32,768 nt of DNA. Origin: Desulfovibrionales bacterium (GTDB taxonomy: Bacteria > Desulfobacterota > Desulfovibrionia > Desulfovibrionales > Desulfomicrobiaceae). Of this stretch, positions 23,556 to 31,237 are shown piece after piece; position 1 is the first letter of the stretch; every line of letters starts with the position of its first letter. A program made the translations under genes and the position numbers. Under the pieces are notes generated by a model. It was not told where the DNA came from, ran no database searches, and saw nothing but the letters and a program-made list of their open reading frames with translations. The stretch is taken from positions 1 through 32,768 of the forward strand of contig JAAYCS010000163.1 in assembly GCA_012729655.1 (NCBI GenBank). Reading direction: 5' to 3'.

Positions 23556-24986
23556 CTAGAACACCAGGACGGTCTCGGTTTTGCGCTTCAGGAATTCGAT
23601 GTTGGACTTGAGGGCTTCCCCGGATGCATTCTCTCCGGCCAGGCTCAACGTGTTCAGGAACTCCACGCCACGGGCCTTGACCTCGGCCAAGTCCTTCCCC
23701 CAGATGATGGCCAGTGCCAGATTTGGATCGAAATCCGTCGGAATCTCGTATTCCCGGTCCGTGGGAACCTGGGTATGCATGGTCAGCCAGGGCAACTCCG
23801 GCCAGCTGAACGAGGTGATGCGGCCCACCCACGGAGCAAATTTGTTGTCCGGATCCTCGGCGATGATACGGTATTCGAGCCCCACGCCGTTCAGGACAAT
23901 CTCATTTTGGGAATAACCCAGTGGAGCGCCCAGACCGACTCTGATCTGCTCGGCAATGAGATCCACGCCGCCCTTCCCCTTGATGGAGGCAATACGGGCC
24001 GAAACCCCGTTCTCGACCTGGATGCGGGTGTTCACCTCCATCAGAAAAGGGTGCCCCGTTGGACTGACGATCCATTCCCAGGTCCCGACGTTGTCGTAGC
24101 CAGCCTCCCTGGCCATACGCAGTGAATATTCCGTGATGTCTTCGAGCACCTTGCGCGCGTCAAAGGCGTAGCGCAGGGAAGTCGGGTCGAAGCCCGGGGC
24201 CACTTCGATGCGTTTCTGCCGCCCCAGAGATTGGACCGAGCAGTTGCGTGTGCCGAAGTGAACCGGATTCTGACCGGTCCGATCGGCCAGGATCTGCACT
24301 TCCAGATGGTTGAAGTCGAAAATGCGCTGTTCAATCAACACTCCTTCGTCCCTGAACTGGCGTTTGGCGTAATTCTTGATCCGACGCAGGACCGCGCGGA
24401 ATTTGTCCATGTCGGACACTTCCTCGATGCCCATACCCCCGCCCCCGGCAGAGGCCTTGACCAGGATGACAGGGTCGTTGACGCCCTGCTCCTGCTGGAA
24501 ATCGAACAAGGATTTGGCGATGGCTTCGGCCTCCAGATCGTCTGTCACCGGTTTGTCCGAACCGGGCACCGTAGGAACGCCGAGCTTGCGGGCCAGGCGT
24601 TTCGTGTTGATCTTGTCGCCCAGTTCGCGAATGACCTGCCACGACGGACCAATGAACACGAGCTTGCGTTCGCGCTGGGTCACGCGCTTGGCAAAGCGGT
24701 AGTCTTCAGCGAAAAAACCGTATCCCGGATGAATGGCCGTGGCTCCGGACTCGTCGGCCACGGCGAATATTTCATTGGCGTCCAGATAGGAACTGACTCG
24801 GAACAGGGACTTTTCTCCGCCCAGCCTGCGGGCCAATACACAGTGCTCACTGTGCTTGTCGGGTTCGGTAAAAAGGGCCACAAAGGCCAGACCCAGCTTT
24901 TGGCAGGCCTGCATGATGCGAATGGCTATCTCACCCCGGTTGGCGATGAGGATCGTGTGCCTATGAACTTCACTCGATTTCTTCAT
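23556..24986 (-). CDS. accC: Biotin carboxylase (AccC-type)
   Basis: 476 residues. I chose the ATG at 24986 because the family motif ILIANRGEIAIRI begins 11 residues later; 29 further open residues upstream have no family character. The ATP-grasp domain has the Gly-rich loop KASAGGGGMGIEEV and the catalytic block EVNTRIQVENG, which keeps the Glu, Asn, Arg, Gln and Glu of the active site. The usual His-Pro after QVE is Asn-Gly, and the canonical RRHQK stretch reads GRQKRIEVAP, so this is a divergent branch. It carboxylates biotin on a carrier protein using bicarbonate and ATP. It is the first gene of a - strand unit that continues through accAD to ssb. Confidence 0.9.
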   Translation of the reverse strand: MKKSSEVHRHTILIANRGEIAIRIMQACQKLGLAFVALFTEPDKHSEHCVLARRLGGEKSLFRVSSYLDANEIFAVADESGATAIHPGYGFFAEDYRFAKRVTQRERKLVFIGPSWQVIRELGDKINTKRLARKLGVPTVPGSDKPVTDDLEAEAIAKSLFDFQQEQGVNDPVILVKASAGGGGMGIEEVSDMDKFRAVLRRIKNYAKRQFRDEGVLIEQRIFDFNHLEVQILADRTGQNPVHFGTRNCSVQSLGRQKRIEVAPGFDPTSLRYAFDARKVLEDITEYSLRMAREAGYDNVGTWEWIVSPTGHPFLMEVNTRIQVENGVSARIASIKGKGGVDLIAEQIRVGLGAPLGYSQNEIVLNGVGLEYRIIAEDPDNKFAPWVGRITSFSWPELPWLTMHTQVPTDREYEIPTDFDPNLALAIIWGKDLAEVKARGVEFLNTLSLAGENASGEALKSNIEFLKRKTETVLVF

Positions 24987-25331
24987 GTTTGGTAGAGTTT
25001 CCTCTGGGTAGGTAGGTTGCGTTGGAACAAAAAAACTCATTCGCCCAGGGGCGCCAGGACGCATACGCTTCATGGCAGGGGGACAGGGCTTGCCGCGTGC
25101 CGTTTATTCTGTCCGGGCCCCGGAACGGTGCAGGCGAACTTGTCGCAATTACACCTAAAAGTTGCATTACCAAATCGATCTCATTTAAGAAGGTGTCCAC
25201 GGACAGACGGAAGAATCGCCTGCACCCTCCCTTGGCAAGGGCCAGAAGTACACCAGCGGTCTTTCCACTGTCCAGGTTCAAAGCCCATGTATCCATTCCG
25301 GGGTATGCCGCCGCAAACCTCAAGGATCACC
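24987..25331. other. 345-base divergent intergenic region between accC and the phosphorylase gene
   Basis: This gap must hold promoters for the accC unit (leftward) and the phosphorylase gene (rightward). A locally AT-rich block at 25145-25195 contains two similar direct elements, GCAATTAC (25145-25152) and GCATTAC (25164-25170), 19 bases apart. TTGCAT (25162-25167) followed after 17 bases by TTAAGA is a weak rightward promoter candidate. I see no credible small gene, terminator or RNA structure. Confidence 0.35.
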
Positions 25332-26168
25332 ATGACTGACATACGCAAACGCATTGAAACAGCGGCCAAGTGGATCGGCGCGGCCTGCCCTGTCCTGCCC
25401 CGCATCGGACTCGTCCTCGGCAGCGGACTGGGCAGCTGGATCACGGACCAGGCCGTTCGGATGCGCATCCCCTATGCAGACATACCCGGATTTCCCTTGT
25501 CAACGGTCCCGGGCCACTCTGGGACACTCCTTGTGGCTGATATCCGGGATACACCGGTATTGGTTTTTTCCGGCCGTTTTCACCTCTATGAAGGCTACGG
25601 GGCACAGGAGGTGACTCTCCCCATCCGCTGCCTGGGTCTCCTTGGCACTTCGTGTGTGGTCCTGACCAACGCGGCCGGGGCGCTGAACCCCCTTTTCGCC
25701 ACGGGTGGACTCATGGTCATCACAGACCACATCAACATGACCGGGCACAACCCTCTGACCGGCCCCAATGAGGACGCCTGGGGTCCCAGATTCCCTGACA
25801 TGTCGCAGGTCTATTGCCCGATCCTGAGGGATATGGCCTTGCATGCGGCGCTGAAGACGGGACAGCGCCTGGAGCAGGGTGTGTACGTGGCCGTGGCCGG
25901 TCCAAGCCTGGAGACCCCGGCCGAAACCCGCATGTACAGGATCGCGGGCGCAGACGCCATCGGCATGTCCACAGTACCCGAAGCCATCGTGGCCCACCAC
26001 ATGGGCATGAAAGTGCTGGGCCTCTCCTGCCTGACAAACAAGAACCTGCCGGACTGCATGGCCCGCACCTCCCAGGACGAGATCCTCTCCCAGGCCAGCC
26101 AGTCGGCCACGGCCCTGGCCGCCCTTCTCCAGGCCCTCGTTCCTGAAATCCAAGACCATCATGTCTGA
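25332..26168 (+). CDS. punA: Purine nucleoside phosphorylase (trimeric, class II)
   Basis: 278 residues. The ATG at 25332 has AAGGA at 25322-25326. Family blocks are complete: GLVLGSGLGSW (phosphate loop), GRFHLYEGYG, LTNAAGALNP, VAGPSLETPAETRM (active-site Glu), then GMSTVPEAIVAHHMGM and LSCLTN. The enzyme cleaves inosine or guanosine with phosphate to the base and ribose-1-phosphate in purine salvage. The Asn in CLTNKN fits the 6-oxopurine-specific trimeric type; methylthioadenosine phosphorylases have Asp at this place. The last 8 bases overlap the start of the HEAT/receiver gene. Confidence 0.94.
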   Translation: MTDIRKRIETAAKWIGAACPVLPRIGLVLGSGLGSWITDQAVRMRIPYADIPGFPLSTVPGHSGTLLVADIRDTPVLVFSGRFHLYEGYGAQEVTLPIRCLGLLGTSCVVLTNAAGALNPLFATGGLMVITDHINMTGHNPLTGPNEDAWGPRFPDMSQVYCPILRDMALHAALKTGQRLEQGVYVAVAGPSLETPAETRMYRIAGADAIGMSTVPEAIVAHHMGMKVLGLSCLTNKNLPDCMARTSQDEILSQASQSATALAALLQALVPEIQDHHV

Positions 26169-27798
26169 ACGTGACCATCTTCTCGCCGAGATCACGGACA
26201 ACATCTCCAGAAAGGACGTTATCAAGGCCCGTCTGGTGTTGACCCACCTGCAGCACGTGGACGGCACCGCCCGCGAACAGGTGCTGGGGGCCTTCAGCAC
26301 TGCGGACCCGGACTTCGCAGTGCCCGGTCTGGCATGGTTCCTGACCGAACACAGCGACATGGCCCTGAGCCATCCCCGGGTCCGTGAAATCCTGGCTACG
26401 AAAATCCTGGCCATACCCGAGCTGGCCTCCCGGGCGATCCGGGATCCCTCGACCCCTCACCGCCGGATCTGCGTCTCCATGGCCGGAGAACTGCGGCTCA
26501 CATCGACGGTCCCCGATCTTCTGGAGGCCTTGCGCAAATCCACAGATACGGAAGAAATGCAGCAGATTATCGATGTCCTGGGAGACTTGGGAGACGACCG
26601 AGGCACCGATGCCCTCGGTGACGTACTCTGCTCCCACCACCGAGGCCTGGTCATCAGCGCCATCAGTGCCCTCGGCAAGATCGGCACGTCCACGGCCATG
26701 CTCCGCCTCGGCGAACGTATGGGCTCCGACAGCCAACTGGACCTGCTGGCCCTGAACGTTTTCGCCAAGGTCCAGGACTCCATCTCCCTGGAAAACCTCA
26801 ACGCAAGCATGCGTTCGCAGTTTGTCCACGTGCGCACCTGCGCCAAAAAAAACCTGATCCACATCGGGTCAAAGGCTGTGCCCATGCTGGCCGAGAACCT
26901 CTGCTCCGGGGATCCGGACGTGCAGATCCACAGCCTGAACGTCCTCGGAGACATCGGCGATCCGGCCGCCATAGCCCCTATCCGCAAGCTCCTGCACAGC
27001 CATCCTGAGAATCCCAACGTCCGCTTTGCCGCCTATGAGGCGCTGGGCCTTTTACCCCTGAACAGGGAAGCATTTGTCCTGACCCGGGGCCTGAGCGACC
27101 CTGTGGAGCACGTCTGCATCGCAGCGGCCAGGGCCATCGACCGCAACCTCAACGGGATCATGCACGCAGGGATCAAAAACCTGGCCCTGGACCGCAAGGA
27201 GGATGCGCACAGAATCCTGCGGGCGGTCATCCAGGCCCAGGCCGCGAACCTTTTCCTGAGCCTTGTGTCCGAGAAGAAACTCCAGGAGACAGCCCGCGAT
27301 CTGCTGTCCAGGGCCCATCCGGATATTCGAGTTTTTTTTCACGGTATCCTGCGCACCCATGGCCATGCTGAACTGCTCACGCAGCTCCTGACCCCAGCCC
27401 CGGAATGCCGAGCCCGGAAACGGGTCTGCGCTGTGGACGATTCGCGGATGATCCTGAACATCTACAAGTCTACCCTGCATGAACTGGGCTACGATTCCTT
27501 GCTGTTCGAGTTTCCGGCCAGGGCACTGGAATGGATGGGCGCGGAAAAACCTGATATTGTCCTTACGGATCTGAACATGCCCGACATCAGCGGCATCGAG
27601 CTTTGCCGACAGATCCGCGCCCGATACGGCAAGACCGAGCTGCCGGTTATCATGGTCACCACCCAGAACGGGTTCAACGACAACGAGGCCGCGTTCGCGG
27701 CCGGCGTAAATGAAATCCTCCAGAAGCCCTTCACTCGCCGGGCCCTGCATGAAGCCATCAAAAGACACCTCGAGCAGCCCGCCGAAAAGGACCGTTGA
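26161..27798 (+). CDS. HEAT-repeat protein with C-terminal response-regulator receiver domain
   Basis: 545 residues. Residues about 60-400 are HEAT-like helical repeats, with recurring units of the form VPDLLEALRKS and GDLGDDRGTDALGDVL, repeated as VLGDIGDPAAIAPIRKLL. Residues about 420-540 are a complete receiver domain: acidic pair D426-D427 (AVDDSR), phospho-acceptor D470 (LTDLNMP), T500 (MVTT) and K522 (LQKPF). There is no DNA-binding or enzymatic output, so phosphorylation probably changes protein binding by the HEAT scaffold. No histidine kinase is nearby. It overlaps the phosphorylase gene by 8 bases. The architecture, with the receiver at the C-terminus of a HEAT solenoid, is uncommon. 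Confidence 0.88.
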   Translation: MSERDHLLAEITDNISRKDVIKARLVLTHLQHVDGTAREQVLGAFSTADPDFAVPGLAWFLTEHSDMALSHPRVREILATKILAIPELASRAIRDPSTPHRRICVSMAGELRLTSTVPDLLEALRKSTDTEEMQQIIDVLGDLGDDRGTDALGDVLCSHHRGLVISAISALGKIGTSTAMLRLGERMGSDSQLDLLALNVFAKVQDSISLENLNASMRSQFVHVRTCAKKNLIHIGSKAVPMLAENLCSGDPDVQIHSLNVLGDIGDPAAIAPIRKLLHSHPENPNVRFAAYEALGLLPLNREAFVLTRGLSDPVEHVCIAAARAIDRNLNGIMHAGIKNLALDRKEDAHRILRAVIQAQAANLFLSLVSEKKLQETARDLLSRAHPDIRVFFHGILRTHGHAELLTQLLTPAPECRARKRVCAVDDSRMILNIYKSTLHELGYDSLLFEFPARALEWMGAEKPDIVLTDLNMPDISGIELCRQIRARYGKTELPVIMVTTQNGFNDNEAAFAAGVNEILQKPFTRRALHEAIKRHLEQPAEKDR

Positions 27799-27869
27799 TC
27801 GGTTCCGCCACCTCGTCCGCTCTGGCTTGCCGACCTGGCCCTGAACCTTTTTTTCCCCCGGGATTCAAC

Positions 27870-27899
27870 AAAAAAACGCCCCGTCGAGCAGGGCGTTTT
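27870..27899. terminator. Bidirectional rho-independent terminator
   Basis: AAAACGCCC (27873-27881) pairs with GGGCGTTTT (27891-27899) around a 9-base loop. On the + strand it ends in four T's, on the - strand in seven (27876-27870). It sits between the convergent HEAT/receiver and FadL-type genes and serves both. Confidence 0.88.
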
Positions 27900-27922
27900 G
27901 CGGGTCCTTCGCAGGAATGAAA

Positions 27923-29176
27923 CTAGAACTTGTATCCCACGGACAAACCGACCATGTGCGCGTCGGCACTGTCGATCTCCCCTTCATAAACCCCGTCCTG
28001 TGGACGGGCGTCGATATCGCGGTCCATGATCATCAGGTACGTATAACTCAGGTCCACCACCCAATTATCCCAGTGGAAGCCCAGGCCGCCGTTCACAAGG
28101 TGGCGGTCGTTGGCCGGAACCATGTAGTCGATGGTGTCGTCCTGCAGAGGCGACTGGTCGAACACGTACCCCACGCGCAGGTCCAGCCAGTCCAGGGCGG
28201 CATATTCAACACCGATGTTGAAACGCCACACGTCATCCCAGTTTTTGGCCTGGGTGGTCTGGTCCAGTAGCCCCACTCCTGGCTTGTAAATGACCGGATC
28301 GCCGAAGTTTATTTCCAACTCGTCGTACTTGCTCCATAAGGTGTACACTGCGCCGATCTCGACACTCAATTTTTCCATGGGATACATGGCCACGCCGAAT
28401 GCAAAGGAGTCGGGCAAAGTCACTGTCCCGCTGGCAGTGGTGTCACGGAACGCGCCCATGCCTTGAAGTCGGGCAGGAATGTCAGAGAAGTCAGCGTCGC
28501 CGGTGACTTTCATGGTCACGGGGCTGCGATACGACAGGCCGAGTTTGGCATACTGGCACGGCTGGTAGTGCAGGGCCATGTTGAAGCCGTAGCCCATCCC
28601 GTCAGCGTCAAGGTGCAGGTCGCCTTCAGGGAACGGATTCAAAGGAAGCTTCTGTTTTTTTGAAAAGTTCAGGTACATGGCATCCACGCCAAAGGCCGCG
28701 GACAGGCTGTCCGTAACCTTGACCGCCACGTTGGGATTGATGGACATGGATTCGATAATGGCTTCGTAGGAGTTGAATCTCCCCGGCCAATCATCGTCGA
28801 AGACGGAACCCAGACCGAAGCGTGAAAAGGTGCCCAGGCCGATGCTGTAGCGGTCGTTGATCTTCCACGTGGCGTAGAAATGCGGTGGGAGCCAGAGGGC
28901 GTCTTCGTCCGACGTGGTCCATTCATCGCCCGTCCTGACGTCCAAAACAGGATGGATGGCCGTGAATCCGCCCAGGACCTGCACGCCGTCCAACTGGGTG
29001 ATGCCGGCCGGATTGGATGCCAGGGCGGAAGGATCGTCAGCCCGGCCCACGGTGGCTCCGCCCAGGGCATTGCCGCGAGCGCTCCACTCGTAAATTGCAA
29101 ACCCGGCCGCCGAGCACAATTGTGCCGAGACAAGCACCGCGCACACCGCGAGAGCCCATGTTTTGAAAGTTCGCAT
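27923..29176 (-). CDS. OmpP1/FadL-family outer-membrane channel
   Basis: 417 residues. A signal peptide (about 1-23, ending LCSAAG) is followed by the N-terminal hatch block GFAIYEWSARGNALGGATVG and DPSALASNPAGIT, the signature of FadL/TodX channels. The rest is alternating beta-barrel sequence ending in Phe (VGLSVGYKF), as expected for assembly by the Bam machinery. A G-rich stretch lies just before the ATG. Members admit long-chain fatty acids or aromatic and aliphatic hydrocarbons through the outer membrane. The gene is divergent from a TetR regulator, which probably controls it. The substrate is undetermined. Confidence 0.92.
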   Translation of the reverse strand: MRTFKTWALAVCAVLVSAQLCSAAGFAIYEWSARGNALGGATVGRADDPSALASNPAGITQLDGVQVLGGFTAIHPVLDVRTGDEWTTSDEDALWLPPHFYATWKINDRYSIGLGTFSRFGLGSVFDDDWPGRFNSYEAIIESMSINPNVAVKVTDSLSAAFGVDAMYLNFSKKQKLPLNPFPEGDLHLDADGMGYGFNMALHYQPCQYAKLGLSYRSPVTMKVTGDADFSDIPARLQGMGAFRDTTASGTVTLPDSFAFGVAMYPMEKLSVEIGAVYTLWSKYDELEINFGDPVIYKPGVGLLDQTTQAKNWDDVWRFNIGVEYAALDWLDLRVGYVFDQSPLQDDTIDYMVPANDRHLVNGGLGFHWDNWVVDLSYTYLMIMDRDIDARPQDGVYEGEIDSADAHMVGLSVGYKF

Positions 29177-29435
29177 TCAACCCCCCTTTTTTTGCGAATG
29201 AAGTCCTCGGATCATTTCCTGAGCAGACACTCAACTTCTCTTCCCGAGCTGAGCTAAATGAAGAAAGCAAAAGCGTCAAGACCGGAATAATAGATCATGA
29301 GGTCAAGATATTATGAGTCTTCTATCACGAGGAAACGAAAAATTGAGCGGAGACACAAAGAGCAAGAAAATGGTGGACGCAGGAGATCCCGATGGATAAG
29401 AGAGCCGAAAAACGTTCGGAGGTTCGGCCAGGGTC
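29177..29435. promoter_or_regulatory. Divergent regulatory region between fadL-type and tetR genes
   Basis: This 259-base region is AT-richer than its surroundings, most strongly at about 29240-29350. It must contain both promoters and the expected TetR operator. I see a short TCATGA palindrome (29295-29300) and two ATGAG direct copies 16 bases apart (29297 and 29313), but no long inverted repeat that would fix an operator. Short open frames here have no ribosome site and no family character. Confidence 0.4.
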
Positions 29436-30044
29436 ATGGGAAACAAAGAACGTATCCTGGAAACAGCCAAAAAACTCTTCGGCGAACTGGGGTATGCTGA
29501 AACAACCTACAAACGCATTGCCCAGGAAGCGGGCATTGCCGACGGACTCATCGCCCACCACTACGGGAGCAAGGAAAACCTGTTCCAGTTGGTGGAGATC
29601 GGCATTCTTGGGGATCTGCTGCGGAAAATTGACGAAAGCCTGTACTATTCCTCCAATGGCCTTACCAGCACTCTCAATTTCGCCAAATGCATCCTCAGGG
29701 AGTCTGTCAACCCGTCCTCTGACTTTCTGACCTTGCTGCGCTGCTCCCCCTTTCTGGCCAACACGATCAATGCAGACAACTCAGAAATCCTGAATGTCTG
29801 CGCGCAGGTTGTGGACAAGATGCTTGCCTGCCTCGAGCAGGGCATCAACGACGGCTCCATCCGCTCTGATCTTGAGCCTAACCTGGCGGCCAGCGTCATC
29901 TTCTCCACGGTTTTCGGCTCCACCAGGGCACGGCTGCTGGCCAGTGAAAACATCCTGGGCCTGCGCTTTTCCGAGGATTTTTACCCCGAAATTCTCAGCA
30001 TCCTGACCAGATATCTGGAGCCCAGCTCAAAATCCCAAGCCTAA
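29436..30044 (+). CDS. TetR-family transcriptional regulator
   Basis: 202 residues. The N-terminal HTH is clear: RILETAKKLFGELGYAETTY, then RIAQEAGIADGLIAHHYGSK and ENLFQLV, the classical TetR DNA-binding domain. The C-terminal two thirds are helical and variable, the ligand-binding and dimerisation part. The ATG at 29436 is supported by the domain start; AGGG lies too close and GGAGG at 29418-29422 lies 13 bases away, so translation may be weak. It is divergent from the FadL-type channel, suggesting repression of that gene with relief by a hydrophobic ligand (inference). The stop overlaps the convergent 31-residue gene by 4 bases. Confidence 0.92.
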   Translation: MGNKERILETAKKLFGELGYAETTYKRIAQEAGIADGLIAHHYGSKENLFQLVEIGILGDLLRKIDESLYYSSNGLTSTLNFAKCILRESVNPSSDFLTLLRCSPFLANTINADNSEILNVCAQVVDKMLACLEQGINDGSIRSDLEPNLAASVIFSTVFGSTRARLLASENILGLRFSEDFYPEILSILTRYLEPSSKSQA

Positions 30045-30136
30045 ACGTCCTTGTCCTTGTCGGAATCCCCGGCAATCATGGCGTATGCCACCAGACATCC
30101 CAGCACGAATCCCCCCAGAGTGACCCACCAGATCAT
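30041..30136 (-). CDS. 31-residue single-pass membrane microprotein downstream of lptG
   Basis: A very short gene with good support. AGGAGA (30141-30146) lies 4 bases upstream of the ATG at 30136. The product is one hydrophobic helix (about residues 2-21, beginning IWWVTLGGFVLG) followed by a charged tail, AGDSDKDKDV. It starts 18 bases after the lptG stop on the same strand, so it is probably the last gene of the lptF-lptG transcript. I do not recognise a family. Small single-pass proteins of this kind often modulate a membrane complex, here possibly LptFG, but that is inference from position. The stop overlaps the tetR stop on the other strand. Confidence 0.65.
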   Translation of the reverse strand: MIWWVTLGGFVLGCLVAYAMIAGDSDKDKDV

Positions 30137-30154
30137 CGAATCTCCTGCAGCATG

Positions 30155-31237
30155 CTAATTGAGATGAGCGGAGCGCCCGAGAACCACGCGGCTCCCTGAC
30201 AGCAACGCAAAGAAAATGTTGGCCGCCCAGGCGGCCAATACCGGAGGGATGAGGCCCTTCTCCCCTGCGGATACACAGAGCACGAAAACGCCATGGTAAC
30301 AGAATGTGATCAGCAGACCCAGTGGGACGACCGCATAGAGGGACCCAAAGAGGGTGACCAGGGCCAGCCCAACCAGGGCCATGATCAGGACCGCGAAGGC
30401 ATAGGCTATTTTCATGTGCCATGCAGTCAAAAGCCGTTCGATGTTGGAACCGGATTCTTGCAAGCGATCTATTTCCCGACCGAGCTGCCAGAAGGGCAAG
30501 GATTCGAGCTTGGCCTTGGGATCAATGACCAGGAAGCTTTGCACATCCGTGCGCAGATCCAGAAGCATGGCCTCGACCTCCACCGACGAAAACGCCTTTG
30601 GATCGATTTTCGTCACGGCCTGCAAAGCCCAACCTTTCTCCGTGGCGTTGAAATTCCTGGCCCGGATGACTTCCTGCACGACCCCGCCATTTTGCGGATC
30701 AAAGACATACACCGTCAGGTTGGTCCCTGTTTTCTCAGCCGGAGTGACTCCGGCCATATGCACGATCTGATTGCCTTCCCGGAACCAGATATCCGTAAGA
30801 CGACGGGAGGACGCCTGCCTGTTCCGCACCTCCTCGGTCCAGATCCGTTCCGCCGCCTTGTGCCCCCCTGCACCCAATCCTTCGGAAAACAGGAACTGCA
30901 CCGCGCAGAGGATCAGTGCATAGCCCAGGATGGTGTTGCACACCCTGCCCAGGGATACGGAGCACGCCTCCAAGGCCAGGAGCTCACGATTGCGGAGCAT
31001 GAGGCCCAGCTGGACCAAAAGGGCCAGCAAAAAGACGGCCGGAAAGATCTGGGCCAGGATGAACGGAAGGCGATAGGCATAATAGGCGGCAATGACCCCA
31101 AGCCCCACGCCGGCTTCGAGAAAATCATCCAGGCGATCGAACAGGTCGATGAACACGTAGACCCCGAGGCCCACCCCACACAGGAGAAAGAGCAGAAACA
31201 GATTCTGGCGCAGGATGTAGCGTGACAGGAGGCTCAT
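30155..31237 (-). CDS. lptG: LPS export ABC transporter permease LptG
   Basis: 360 residues. I chose the ATG at 31237, which overlaps the lptF stop (ATGA); the start SLLSRYILRQNLFLLFLL is typical of the family. Six membrane helices flank a periplasmic beta-jellyroll-like domain (about residues 135-265), the YjgP/YjgQ architecture. With LptF and the ATPase LptB it extracts lipopolysaccharide from the inner membrane and passes it to LptC and LptA. LptB and LptC are not in the window. The lptF-lptG order with overlap is the standard arrangement. Confidence 0.92.
   Translation of the reverse strand: MSLLSRYILRQNLFLLFLLCGVGLGVYVFIDLFDRLDDFLEAGVGLGVIAAYYAYRLPFILAQIFPAVFLLALLVQLGLMLRNRELLALEACSVSLGRVCNTILGYALILCAVQFLFSEGLGAGGHKAAERIWTEEVRNRQASSRRLTDIWFREGNQIVHMAGVTPAEKTGTNLTVYVFDPQNGGVVQEVIRARNFNATEKGWALQAVTKIDPKAFSSVEVEAMLLDLRTDVQSFLVIDPKAKLESLPFWQLGREIDRLQESGSNIERLLTAWHMKIAYAFAVLIMALVGLALVTLFGSLYAVVPLGLLITFCYHGVFVLCVSAGEKGLIPPVLAAWAANIFFALLSGSRVVLGRSAHLN

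Noticed and set aside
29297-29500. Small + strand open frame upstream of tetR
   Set aside because: No ribosome site, highly basic composition, and it overlaps the tetR start in another frame.
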